64,000 nucleotides of DNA, from contig JANXYQ010000065.1 of the NCBI GenBank assembly GCA_025355995.1, positions 1-64,000 on the forward strand. Direction: 5' to 3'. Numbering within the stretch: position 1 is the stretch's first letter; every line of letters starts with the position of its first letter. Below are positions 54,991-62,777 of the stretch, piece after piece. The notes below the pieces were generated by a model. The model was not told the origin of the DNA. It was given only the letters and a program-made list of their open reading frames with translations, and did no database searches. The position numbers and the translations under genes were made by a program. This DNA comes from Spirochaetaceae bacterium (GTDB lineage: Bacteria; Spirochaetota; Spirochaetia; Treponematales; Rectinemataceae).

Positions 54991-56325
54991 CTATTTGCCC
55001 GAGTCGGGAGCCGCGGGACCCACGAACGCCTTCAGCTTGAGGTACTCCGTGTTGAGCCTCGCGGTTCTCGCGTTGAGCCTGGCTAGCCGCTGGGCGAGAA
55101 GGCGCGCAAGGAAGATGCCGTAGTGGGGGCTTTGCTTGATTAAATTGACGAAATCCTGTTTTGAAATCTTGATTAGCGAGCAAGGTCCCTTTGCGACTAC
55201 CGTCGCGGAGCGCCGGTTCGAAAGCAGGAAGGACATCTCGCCCATGAAAAGATCGTCCGGTGTCAATGATGATACGAATTTCCCTTTAGAGTATACATAG
55301 AGCGTACCTGATACGATGTAGTAGAGGAAATCCGACTCCTCGCCCTCCGAGCAAATGTACGCGCCGTCCTTGAACAGGACTTCCTCGGAACTCTCGAATA
55401 TCTTCGGGATGGCATTGGACTCGGCCTTCCTATGCTCTATCTCGAAGGAGACCTCGTTTCCCTTCTCGTTGTAGGCGAGATTCTTCACATACAGATTAGC
55501 CATCTGCATGCCCATCCCATGAAGTCCCGGCGTCTCGGGAGCGGCTGTCAGCCGTCCCCGCCAATCGAAGCCGTCGCCCTCGTCCCTGATCGAGATGCGC
55601 GTTCGCTCCGGCGTTATAGTGTAGGAGAAATACACCTTTCTGGCCTTTATCGTCGGATCCTTGTTCTTCTCCCGAATGAGTTCCATGATATCGCCGTTAC
55701 GCTCGAGCCACGCCGTCTTTTCGTCGTAGCCGATCCTGCAATTCCCGTGTTCGATAGCGTTGATCAGGAGCTCGAGCAGGGCGACGTGGAGCTTTTCCTT
55801 CTCTTCGCGGCCGATGAGGTTGGAGTTGTAGAGATAATTGGTAACGAGGTTGGTGTAGGTCGTTATATCCAAGGGGTCGTTGTCTATCACGAAGGCGCCT
55901 GAGATCGTCTTGAGGAGGTGCTGTTGGATGCCGCGCTGGAAGAGAATTTGCTTGTTCTGTCGTACGATGCGCAGGAGGCGGGGGAGGCTCGCCGTGAACT
56001 CCTTCTTGCGCAACAGGGCTATGATATTCGCGTCGCGCATCTCCTCGAGGAGCTTCTTGTCGTCCATGTTGTCATGGATCCCGATAATACCGCCATAGTG
56101 AAGCCAGGGATCCTCCTGAATCTCCTTGAGGATACCTAGGCAATCTACATGGGGGTCGGAGAAATAGAAGATCTTCATCTCCGGAAGCTCGTATTTCAAG
56201 AACTCGATCACCTCGCCTGGATCGTTGAAAAAGACAGGGGTGAGCTCCCCATCGGATCGGGCGCACTCGAGCCGTATTATCTCGTTCAGTTTTTCGTCGC
56301 TCGAGACGACAGGAATCTTGCGCAT
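54991..56325 (-). CDS. Signalling protein: receiver-like, HATPase and cyclic-nucleotide-binding domains
   Basis: 444 residues. Residues 1-125 look like a receiver fold (IFYFSDPHVDCLGILKEI) without a clear phospho-Asp set. Residues about 140-290 form a GHKL ATPase of the anti-sigma/RsbW type: LELLINAIEHGNCRIGYDEK, RISIRDEGDGFDWRG, PGLHGMGMQMANLYV. Residues about 305-430 form a cNMP-binding domain: LFKDGAYICSEGEESDFLYY, GEMSFLLSNRRSATVVA. It may sense a nucleotide and act on a partner by kinase activity, but no partner gene is adjacent. GGAGG precedes the ATG. Confidence 0.8.
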   Translation of the reverse strand: MRKIPVVSSDEKLNEIIRLECARSDGELTPVFFNDPGEVIEFLKYELPEMKIFYFSDPHVDCLGILKEIQEDPWLHYGGIIGIHDNMDDKKLLEEMRDANIIALLRKKEFTASLPRLLRIVRQNKQILFQRGIQQHLLKTISGAFVIDNDPLDITTYTNLVTNYLYNSNLIGREEKEKLHVALLELLINAIEHGNCRIGYDEKTAWLERNGDIMELIREKNKDPTIKARKVYFSYTITPERTRISIRDEGDGFDWRGRLTAAPETPGLHGMGMQMANLYVKNLAYNEKGNEVSFEIEHRKAESNAIPKIFESSEEVLFKDGAYICSEGEESDFLYYIVSGTLYVYSKGKFVSSLTPDDLFMGEMSFLLSNRRSATVVAKGPCSLIKISKQDFVNLIKQSPHYGIFLARLLAQRLARLNARTARLNTEYLKLKAFVGPAAPDSGK

Positions 56326-56426
56326 GAATCCTCCGGGGCGGTATGAATCCCTTTGTTTTTCGGCCGATAAGCGGCTCCGATTGACTTTTTTCCACCCCTA
56401 TGCCTTGATTGTTACTCGAATTCTTA

Positions 56427-56500
56427 GGGCCTATAGCTCAGTTGGTTAGAGCTGCGGACTCATAATCCGTCGGTCCCTGGTTCAAGTCCAGGTGGGCCCA
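56427..56500 (+). tRNA. tRNA-Ile2 (CAU anticodon)
   Basis: 74 nt with a full cloverleaf: acceptor GGGCCTA / TGGGCCC, D-arm with AGCTCAGTTGGTTAGAGC, anticodon stem around CTCATAA with CAT at 56461-56463, and T-arm GGTTCAAGTCC. No CCA is encoded. Sequences of this kind, with GACTCATAATC in the anticodon arm, belong to the isoleucine tRNA whose C34 is changed to lysidine, rather than to methionine. This choice is by resemblance; CAU alone would also allow elongator Met. Confidence 0.85.
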
Positions 56501-56572
56501 AATAGCAGATGCGAGTTTTCTTTCCCGAAACGGCTGCGAGCCTCGATAGCAAAATTCGATTTCCCGACAATA

Positions 56573-56602
56573 TTGACCCTCTTAGCATTAATTAAGTAAT
56601 CT
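56573..56602 (+). promoter_or_regulatory. Promoter of pdxST
   Basis: TTGACC (56573-56578), an 18-bp spacer and TAATCT (56597-56602). pdxS starts at 56627 with AAGGAG, so the leader is about 18 nt. Confidence 0.55.
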
Positions 56603-56626
56603 AGGCGTCAGGATAAGGAGACAACG

Positions 56627-57532
56627 ATGAGTGACGGATTGTGGTCGGAGCGCCAGAGCGCCGAGTGGCGGACTAAGGTCGGCCTCGCCGAGATGCTGAA
56701 GGGCGGCGTGATAATGGACGTCACCAACGCGGAGCAGGCGAGGATAGCCGAGAAGGCAGGGGCGGTCGCGGTCATGGCCCTCGAGCGGGTTCCCGCGGAT
56801 ATAAGGGCCACGGGTGGCGTCGCGAGGATGTCCGATCCCAAGATAATCAAGGAGATCCAGGCCGCCGTCTCCATTCCCGTCATGGCGAAATGCCGGATAG
56901 GTCACTTCGTCGAGGCGAGGATACTCGAGGCCCTCGAGGTCGACTTCATCGATGAGTCCGAGGTCCTCACGCCCGCCGACGATCGTTTCCACGTCAACAA
57001 GCATACCTTCAAGGTTCCTTTCGTCTGCGGTTGCCGCGACCTCGGGGAGGCGCTTCGCCGCATCGGCGAGGGCGCGACCATGATCCGCACCAAGGGCGAG
57101 CCTGGAACCGGCGACGTAATCGAGGCGGTTCGCCATATGCGATCGGTTACCGACGAGATCGCGCGGCTCTCCCGGCTCAGGGTCGAGGAGCTCATGACCG
57201 CCGCCAAGGACCTCGGCGCTCCCTACGAGCTCGTCGTCGAGGTAGCTCGCACCGGCAAGCTCCCTGTGCCCAATTTTTCGGCCGGCGGCGTAGCGACGCC
57301 AGCCGATGCCGCCCTCATGATGGAGCTCGGGGCCGAGACCGTCTTCGTGGGATCGGGCATATTCAAGTCGGGCGATCCCGCCCGGCGCGCGACGGCGATC
57401 GTCGGCGCGGTTACCTACTACAAGGACGCGAAAAAGCTAGCCCAGCTCTCCGAGGATCTCGGGGAGCCGATGGTCGGCATCGGCCTCGACGAGCTTCGCG
57501 ACGACCAGCGTATGGCCAAGAGAGGTTGGTGA
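56627..57532 (+). CDS. pdxS: Pyridoxal 5'-phosphate synthase subunit PdxS
   Basis: 301 residues. PdxS builds PLP from ribose 5-phosphate, glyceraldehyde 3-phosphate and ammonia from PdxT. Motifs: [40 protein letters not shown], the Lys in [19 protein letters not shown], and the second Lys in [39 protein letters not shown] completes the barrel. pdxT follows 4 bp later. Confidence 0.98.
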   Translation: MSDGLWSERQSAEWRTKVGLAEMLKGGVIMDVTNAEQARIAEKAGAVAVMALERVPADIRATGGVARMSDPKIIKEIQAAVSIPVMAKCRIGHFVEARILEALEVDFIDESEVLTPADDRFHVNKHTFKVPFVCGCRDLGEALRRIGEGATMIRTKGEPGTGDVIEAVRHMRSVTDEIARLSRLRVEELMTAAKDLGAPYELVVEVARTGKLPVPNFSAGGVATPADAALMMELGAETVFVGSGIFKSGDPARRATAIVGAVTYYKDAKKLAQLSEDLGEPMVGIGLDELRDDQRMAKRGW

Positions 57533-57536
57533 GGGA

Positions 57537-58100
57537 ATGAGGCGAGTCGGCGTTCTCGCCCTGCAGGGCGACTACGCCGCCCATCGGGCGGCCCTCGAGA
57601 GCGCGGGAGCCGAGGCCTACGAGGCGCGGACTTCCGCCGACATCGAATCGGCCGAGGCACTCGTGCTCCCGGGCGGCGAGAGCACGGTCATGGGGAGCCT
57701 GCTCGTCCGCTTCGGGCTGATGGAAAGGCTTATCGAGAGGATTCGGGACGGCTTGCCAGTCCTGGGCACCTGCGCCGGGCTCATCCTTCTCGCGGCCAGG
57801 ATAGACGGCCGAGAGCAGCCAGGAATTAGGCTCCTGGACGTATCGGTGCTCAGGAACGCGTACGGCAGGCAAATTGCGAGCTTCAGGGCCAGGGTGACGA
57901 CTGCGCTGCCGAGCGTCGGTCCGATCGAGGCGGTATTCATCAGGGCGCCGAAGATAACCGACGTGGGCGAGGGCGTTCAGGTGCTTGCCGAGCACGACGG
58001 CTTCCCGATCCTCGTCCGGCAGGGCGGCATCGTCGGCTGTACTTTCCACCCCGAGCTAGTCCCGGGCGCCGCCCTTCATCGATGGTTTCTCTCCCTCTAG
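57537..58100 (+). CDS. pdxT: Pyridoxal 5'-phosphate synthase glutaminase PdxT
   Basis: 187 residues. This class I glutaminase supplies ammonia to PdxS. The N-terminus VGVLALQGDYAAHRAAL, the LVLPGGESTVMGSLL loop, the nucleophile Cys in LGTCAGLILLA, and His/Glu in CTFHPELVPGAALHRWF are all present. The last 45 bp overlap the convergent TlyC-like gene. Confidence 0.97.
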   Translation: MRRVGVLALQGDYAAHRAALESAGAEAYEARTSADIESAEALVLPGGESTVMGSLLVRFGLMERLIERIRDGLPVLGTCAGLILLAARIDGREQPGIRLLDVSVLRNAYGRQIASFRARVTTALPSVGPIEAVFIRAPKITDVGEGVQVLAEHDGFPILVRQGGIVGCTFHPELVPGAALHRWFLSL

Positions 58101-59375
58101 CCGCGTCACTAGAAGCTTGTCTATCCGATTTCCGTCCATATCCAGGACTTCGAAAAGGAAGTCCTCCCAGCGGCACTTGTCACCCGCCCTGGGGATGGTG
58201 CCCATTCGATCTAACACTAGACCCGCGACCGTATCGTAGTCCTCGAAACGCTCGAGGGCGAGGCCGAGCTCCTCGCCGAAACGGTCGAGGGTAAGCGAGC
58301 CGTCCACTAGGTAGCTCCCGTCCTGGCGCTTCGTGATCTCGGGCTCTTCGTCGTCACCGAGCCCCGGCATATCGCCGACGATCGACTCGACGAGGTCCGA
58401 CAGGGCTATCAGGCCGGATACCCCGCCGTATTCGTCCAGGATCAGAGCGCTCTTCGCGGCTCCGGCCTTCAGCGCGGCGAAGGCCTTCAAGGCCGAGACC
58501 GATTCCGGAACGAAGACCGGCTCCCTCAGGAAGGCACGGGGATCCTGAAAGCCGTCGGCGGCGATCGCCGCCAAGCAGTCCTTGACGGGGAGCATGCCTA
58601 TCACATTATCGAGGTCGCCGTCGACGGCCGGGAGGTAAGCGTAACGGGCGTTCTCGATAATATGCTTGCGCGCGCGCGCGGGCCCGTCGAGCAGGTCGAT
58701 GAACGACACTTCGGTCCGCGGCGTCATGAGCGAAGTCACCCGCCGATCGCCGAGCGAGAGAACCCCTTCGACCATCTCCCGTTCGCTTTTCTCGAATACT
58801 CCCGTTTCCGCTCCCTGTGCGATGAGGACGCGGACCTCTTCCTCGGTCACCGCGGGTTCCTGGCTTCGCTTCGCCCCTATTAGAAAGACGATGAGCTCGG
58901 TGACGGCCGATAAGAAACGCGCGAGTGGCGCGAAGGCCACGGCGAAAAGCCGGACCGGGCCGATGACCGCCGCCGCTATAGTCTCGGGCCTCGATAGGGC
59001 AAGGGTCTTGGGCACGAGCTCGCCAAGGATTACGGAAACGAAGGTCGTCAGGATTACTACGATGGCGACCGAGAGCGGACCGGCGGTGGATGCCAGGAAA
59101 GGTACCGCCCGGATGCTCTCTTCGAGCCCGCGCGCCACGGTAGCGCCGCCGAATGCACCCGCGAGTGTGCCGATGAGTGTGATGACCACCTGGATCGTAG
59201 AGAGGAAATGCGAGGGATTCTCCGCGGTCTCCAGGGCGAGGCGGTAATTTTTCTTGCCTTGATCGGCCTCGTGCTTGAGCCTCGCCTTTCGCGAGGACAC
59301 GATGGCCATTTCGGATAGCGAGAAAAAACCGTTGAGAAGGATTAGGCAGAGGAGGACGAGAAGGTCAAGCGCCAT
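58056..59375 (-). CDS. CNNM/CBS/CorC-domain protein (hemolysin C/TlyC-like)
   Basis: 439 residues. An N-terminal CNNM membrane domain (ILLNGFFSLSEMAIVSSRKARL; later TM segments to about 170) precedes a CBS pair (SLMTPRTEVSFIDLLDG; ALILDEYGGVSGLIALSDL) and a C-terminal CorC_HlyC domain (GSYLVDGSLTLDRFGEELG). Such proteins are linked to Mg/Co export or tolerance; the haemolysin name is historical. It converges with pdxT and overlaps it by 45 bp. Confidence 0.9.
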   Translation of the reverse strand: MALDLLVLLCLILLNGFFSLSEMAIVSSRKARLKHEADQGKKNYRLALETAENPSHFLSTIQVVITLIGTLAGAFGGATVARGLEESIRAVPFLASTAGPLSVAIVVILTTFVSVILGELVPKTLALSRPETIAAAVIGPVRLFAVAFAPLARFLSAVTELIVFLIGAKRSQEPAVTEEEVRVLIAQGAETGVFEKSEREMVEGVLSLGDRRVTSLMTPRTEVSFIDLLDGPARARKHIIENARYAYLPAVDGDLDNVIGMLPVKDCLAAIAADGFQDPRAFLREPVFVPESVSALKAFAALKAGAAKSALILDEYGGVSGLIALSDLVESIVGDMPGLGDDEEPEITKRQDGSYLVDGSLTLDRFGEELGLALERFEDYDTVAGLVLDRMGTIPRAGDKCRWEDFLFEVLDMDGNRIDKLLVTRLEGEKPSMKGGARD

Positions 59376-59557
59376 GGTGCGGCCTATTCATATTCCGTTT
59401 ATGATACCGCGTATTCCGCCGGATCGTCGAGAGTCGAATGAAACGCGTTCGCGTCAGCTGGGCGTTCCCAATTTGTAATGCCAGTATTGAGCGCCTATAC
59501 TATAAACTAGCGCGGTATTGCGAATAAGAGACCTCCGGTCGAGGGATTGGAGACGCT

Positions 59558-59917
59558 ATGCTTATCAAGTTGTTTTTGGAAAGAAGCAACGAATTCGTCG
59601 TCGAGGGAGAGGACGGCTACTTCGTCGAAGCAAACGCCTCCGAGGCGATGTCCGCCATACTTCCCGCCTTGAGCCCGCCTGAAAAACTTAAATTCGAACA
59701 GATGAAGGACATCTACGTGGCGAAGTCCTCGAGCGGCGCGGTCCACGAGGGTTGTTACTATTTTCTCGTCTCCCGCGACGCGCAGGCCATCAAGTTCGAA
59801 TCCGCCGCCTTCATGACCTCCGACCTCTCGGCGCGCGGCGGGAAGGTTAAGGTCATCCCGGACGTTCCGATTTCCAGGATCGAGGACCTAATCGCATTCG
59901 ATCCTTCCGCATATTGA
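59558..59917 (+). CDS. Hypothetical protein
   Basis: 119 residues. It begins MLIKLFLERSNEFVVEGEDG and contains a possible beta-rich middle part (CYYFLVSRDAQAIKFESAAF). No known domain, signal peptide or membrane segment is seen. GGAG lies before the ATG, and TATACT near 59500 could be its -10. Composition matches its neighbours, so it is a native gene. Unrecognised. Confidence 0.65.
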   Translation: MLIKLFLERSNEFVVEGEDGYFVEANASEAMSAILPALSPPEKLKFEQMKDIYVAKSSSGAVHEGCYYFLVSRDAQAIKFESAAFMTSDLSARGGKVKVIPDVPISRIEDLIAFDPSAY

Positions 59918-60016
59918 TCCTTCAACCTGCGCTCCAGGTACTGAATAGTCCTGGCAGCTCAGGGATGTCATTACGGCTTAGGGAACGAAGGCCACGAGCG
60001 CGAAGATTTTCGGGAA

Positions 60017-60544
60017 CTAAACCGCGCGTCCCTCCTTGCGATGTCCATATAGATAAAAGGCGCCGCCGGCATCGCCCAGTCGACGCGTTATCTCGGCCTC
60101 GTCCATGACGAGTGTGCCCTCGGCCAGCAGGTGCGCGAGGCCATGGGTGAAAATCCAAGATTGAATCACCGAATCGTCGCGAGTCTCCGGGACGGCGAGG
60201 GAATCGAGGGTCCTTGCGCCAATATCCTTCTTACCCGAAACAATGAATTGGAAGAGCCGGGGCTCTTCGCGGGCGAAGGCGATGTAGCCGACCGCGGAGT
60301 CGAGGGCTTCGTCCCCGGTCAGTGATTTCAGTTGAGCCTTCGCGAGGAGGAGGGAGGCCTCGACGAAGGCAGCCTTCCTGAGATCCTCCATCGAGCCGAG
60401 CCCCGAATAGATCGGCATGGTCGAGGCTCCGAGCCGCGCTGCGATCGCTCGCGCCGAGACCGATGACCAGCCCCTTTCACGTATGAGGGCGAGGGTGGTC
60501 TCGATGATCTTGTCCTTTTTTATGCTTGTTCGGCCTGTCATCAT
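60017..60544 (-). CDS. TetR family transcriptional regulator
   Basis: 175 residues from ATG 60544 (the next codon, at 60541, is also ATG). The N-terminal helix-turn-helix is IIETTLALIRERGWSSVSARAIAARLGASTMPIYSGLGS; the C-terminal ligand domain has AREEPRLFQFIVSGKKD. A TATATT -10 at 60556-60551 ends 6 nt before the ATG, and a 14-bp palindrome overlaps it, so the protein probably represses itself. It diverges from tag, which it may also control. Ligand unknown. Confidence 0.85.
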   Translation of the reverse strand: MMTGRTSIKKDKIIETTLALIRERGWSSVSARAIAARLGASTMPIYSGLGSMEDLRKAAFVEASLLLAKAQLKSLTGDEALDSAVGYIAFAREEPRLFQFIVSGKKDIGARTLDSLAVPETRDDSVIQSWIFTHGLAHLLAEGTLVMDEAEITRRLGDAGGAFYLYGHRKEGRAV

Positions 60545-60550
60545 TTCATC

Positions 60551-60567
60551 AATATAACAAGTGTTAT
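60551..60567. promoter_or_regulatory. Palindromic operator overlapping the tetR promoter
   Basis: ATAACA (60554-60559), a 2-nt centre and TGTTAT (60562-60567) form a dyad that covers part of the minus-strand -10 TATATT (60556-60551). This is the expected arrangement for TetR autorepression. Confidence 0.5.
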
Positions 60568-60616
60568 TGTATAAGAATCTGATAAAAAGCAAAAAGCCTT
60601 CTCTTTTTCCTCATGC

Positions 60617-60646
60617 TTGTCCCATGGAAGCAACTGCGCGTATCCT
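60617..60646 (+). promoter_or_regulatory. Promoter of tag (leaderless type)
   Basis: TTGTCC (60617-60622), an 18-bp spacer and TATCCT (60641-60646), ending 7 nt before ATG 60654. No Shine-Dalgarno is seen. Confidence 0.45.
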
Positions 60647-60653
60647 ACTGCAC

Positions 60654-61220
60654 ATGCAGCGTTGCCACTGGTGCGGGGAGGATCCCCTCTACGTCGCTTA
60701 TCACGATACGGAATGGGGAGTTCCCCTCCATGACGAGGCGAAGCATTTCGAGTTCCTCCTCCTCGAGACGCAGCAGGCGGGTTTATCTTGGAGATGCATC
60801 CTTGGAAAGCGAGAGTCTTTCCGCAAAGCCTTCGCCGGCTTCGACCCGGCGAAGATAGCGCGTTTCACGGCTGCAAGGGTCGAGAAGCTCCTAGGCGATC
60901 CTGGGATAATTCGGAATAGGCGCAAGATCGAGGCGGCGATAAAGAACGCCAGGGCTTTCCTCGCGACTGCCGAGGAATTCGGGTGCTTCGATTCTTACAT
61001 ATGGCGCTTCGTCGACGGGAAACCTGTCGTAAACGCCTGGCGCGACGATTCCAGGATACCCGTCACCTCTTCGGTCTCGGACGCCCTAGCCGCGGATCTC
61101 AAGTCAAGGGGGTTCGGTTTCGTAGGCTCGACGACGATGTACGCCCATATGCAGGCTATCGGCATGATCAACGATCACGCGAGGGAATGCTTCCGCTGGA
61201 GAGAGCTCGGCGGAAGGTAG
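60654..61220 (+). CDS. tag: DNA-3-methyladenine glycosylase I
   Basis: 188 residues from ATG 60654, where the family starts: MQRCHWCGEDPLYVAYHDTE, with zinc ligands Cys4 and His17. Further motifs are FLLLETQQAGLSWRCILGKRE, FGFVGSTTMYAHMQAIGMINDH and a late His/Cys pair in NDHARECFRW for the zinc snap. It removes 3-methyladenine from DNA. An ATG at 60624 is in frame but has no family match. Followed 11 bp later by a nitroreductase-like gene. Confidence 0.95.
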   Translation: MQRCHWCGEDPLYVAYHDTEWGVPLHDEAKHFEFLLLETQQAGLSWRCILGKRESFRKAFAGFDPAKIARFTAARVEKLLGDPGIIRNRRKIEAAIKNARAFLATAEEFGCFDSYIWRFVDGKPVVNAWRDDSRIPVTSSVSDALAADLKSRGFGFVGSTTMYAHMQAIGMINDHARECFRWRELGGR

Positions 61221-61231
61221 AAGGAGACAGG

Positions 61232-62113
61232 ATGGAAATCGGATTGAGTGCGATAAAGGCGAGGACCTCGGTCCGAACCTTCGATGGTATGGCGCTGACG
61301 TCGGAAGAAGAGTCGGCTATTCGCTCGGCTTTCGCCGAGGCCGTTCCCGGGCCCTTCGGCGCGGCTCCGCGCTTCCTCCTCGCCTCGCGCGACGCGATCG
61401 AGGACGAGGCCGCCCGCGCGACCTCCGTCAAGGGAGGCGTGAGGATCGGTACGTACGGGATGATCGTGGGCCCCCGCTCGTTCATCGCGGGGGTAGTGGC
61501 CAAGCGCCCCTTCGCCTGCGTGGATTTCGGCTATTGTCTGGAGGGCATCGTGCTGCGCGCTACCGAACTGGGTCTGGGGACCTGTTGGATCGGCGGAGCC
61601 TTCGGCCGCGGGGCGATAGCACGCGCCCTAAACGCCGGCAAGGACGAATTCGTGCCCGCCACGACGCCGGTGGGACACCCCGCGGGAAAGCCCACCCTGC
61701 AGGATCGCCTAGTACGGGGCTCGGCGAGGGCGGGCACGAGGAAGGACGCTGACAAGCTTTTCTTCGAGCTCGGCGACGGGGGAAAGTTGCTCCCCTCGCG
61801 CCAGGCCGGAGTCTGGGCGGAAGTCCTAGAGGCGGTCAGGATCGGTCCTTCCGCCTCGAACAAACAGCCCTGGCGCCTCGTGGTAGACAGGAGAAAAGGA
61901 GAGGCCCTGCACCTGCTCATGCACGAGGACAAAAATTACAACAATATGCTCGGAGACGTGAAGCTTCAAGAGATCGATATGGGCATAGCCATGCGCCACG
62001 TGGAGGTAGCCGCCCGCTCCCTCGGCCTGATCGGCGCCTGGACGCGCCAAGGCTCGGATCCGATGGAGCTCGAGGAGCCTAGGAAGTACATTTCTACATT
62101 TGCCTTGTCCTGA
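61232..62113 (+). CDS. Nitroreductase family protein (TM1586-like)
   Basis: 293 residues from ATG 61232, with AAGGAG upstream. Two halves are seen: residues 1-130 with IKARTSVRTFDGMALT and GYCLEGIVLRATELGLGTCWIGGAFGR, and residues about 185-293 with AVRIGPSASNKQPWRLVVD and DMGIAMRHVEVAARSLGL. This single-chain arrangement matches the TM1586 group of FMN-dependent nitroreductases. Substrate unknown. Same strand as tag, probably an operon. Confidence 0.82.
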   Translation: MEIGLSAIKARTSVRTFDGMALTSEEESAIRSAFAEAVPGPFGAAPRFLLASRDAIEDEAARATSVKGGVRIGTYGMIVGPRSFIAGVVAKRPFACVDFGYCLEGIVLRATELGLGTCWIGGAFGRGAIARALNAGKDEFVPATTPVGHPAGKPTLQDRLVRGSARAGTRKDADKLFFELGDGGKLLPSRQAGVWAEVLEAVRIGPSASNKQPWRLVVDRRKGEALHLLMHEDKNYNNMLGDVKLQEIDMGIAMRHVEVAARSLGLIGAWTRQGSDPMELEEPRKYISTFALS

Positions 62114-62163
62114 GTGATTCGCTAATATAGATATATCCTTATTGACGAAATCCGGAGGCGGTC

Positions 62164-62694
62164 ATGATTTCCAAGAAAATGGCGGACAGGATAAACGAGC
62201 AAATTAATCGCGAGATGTTCTCGGCCTATCTCTATATGGCCATGTCGGCCAGGATGACCGAAGCAGGTTACCACGGCGTAGGCAAATGGCTCATGGTCCA
62301 ATACCACGAGGAGATGTTCCATGCCATGAAGTTCTACGGCTACCTCCAAGACCAGGGCTCCGCGGTGGAGCTCAAGGCCCTTGCCGTACCGAGCTTCAAG
62401 GAGACGGGCATAAAGGAGCTTTTCCAGCACGTCCTGGAGCACGAGAAGGGCGTGACGAAGAGCATCAACGAGATAATGGCCCAGGCTATCGAGGAGAAGG
62501 ACTACGCCACACAGAGCCTGGCGCAGTGGTATGTAAACGAGCAGATCGAGGAGGAGAAAAACGATATGGACATCCTCCAGACGATCGAACTCGTGGGCAA
62601 CTCGGCCCATGGGCTGTTCCTCGTCAATATCGAGCTGGGCAAGCGCGGACTAGGCGTGCCGAGCGATTTCACGAAGCTGGGCGGCGGCGACTAG
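62164..62694 (+). CDS. ftnA: Ferritin
   Basis: 176 residues, four-helix bundle. Ferroxidase ligands are visible in INEQINREMFSAYLYMAMS and QYHEEMFHAMKF (ExxH), and in HEKGVTKSI / YVNEQIEEEKN. It stores iron in a 24-mer shell. GGAGG precedes the ATG, and a terminator follows at 62717-62754. Monocistronic. Confidence 0.95.
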   Translation: MISKKMADRINEQINREMFSAYLYMAMSARMTEAGYHGVGKWLMVQYHEEMFHAMKFYGYLQDQGSAVELKALAVPSFKETGIKELFQHVLEHEKGVTKSINEIMAQAIEEKDYATQSLAQWYVNEQIEEEKNDMDILQTIELVGNSAHGLFLVNIELGKRGLGVPSDFTKLGGGD

Positions 62695-62716
62695 ACCTCT
62701 TTCCCGCGTAAAGCAG

Positions 62717-62754
62717 GCGAGTTCCCGGGCACTTTGCGGGGACTCGCTTTTCTT
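62717..62754 (+). terminator. Rho-independent terminator after the ferritin gene
   Basis: GCGAGTTCCC (62717-62726) pairs with GGGGACTCGC (62738-62747) apart from a T-G wobble, and TTTTCTT follows. Confidence 0.88.
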
Positions 62755-62777
62755 ATAAGCTGGCCGCGGAGGTTACC

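Noticed and set aside
58668-58682. CG alternating run (possible Z-DNA)
   Set aside because: It is about 14 bp, lies inside the TlyC-like CDS and is explained by Arg/Ala codons.
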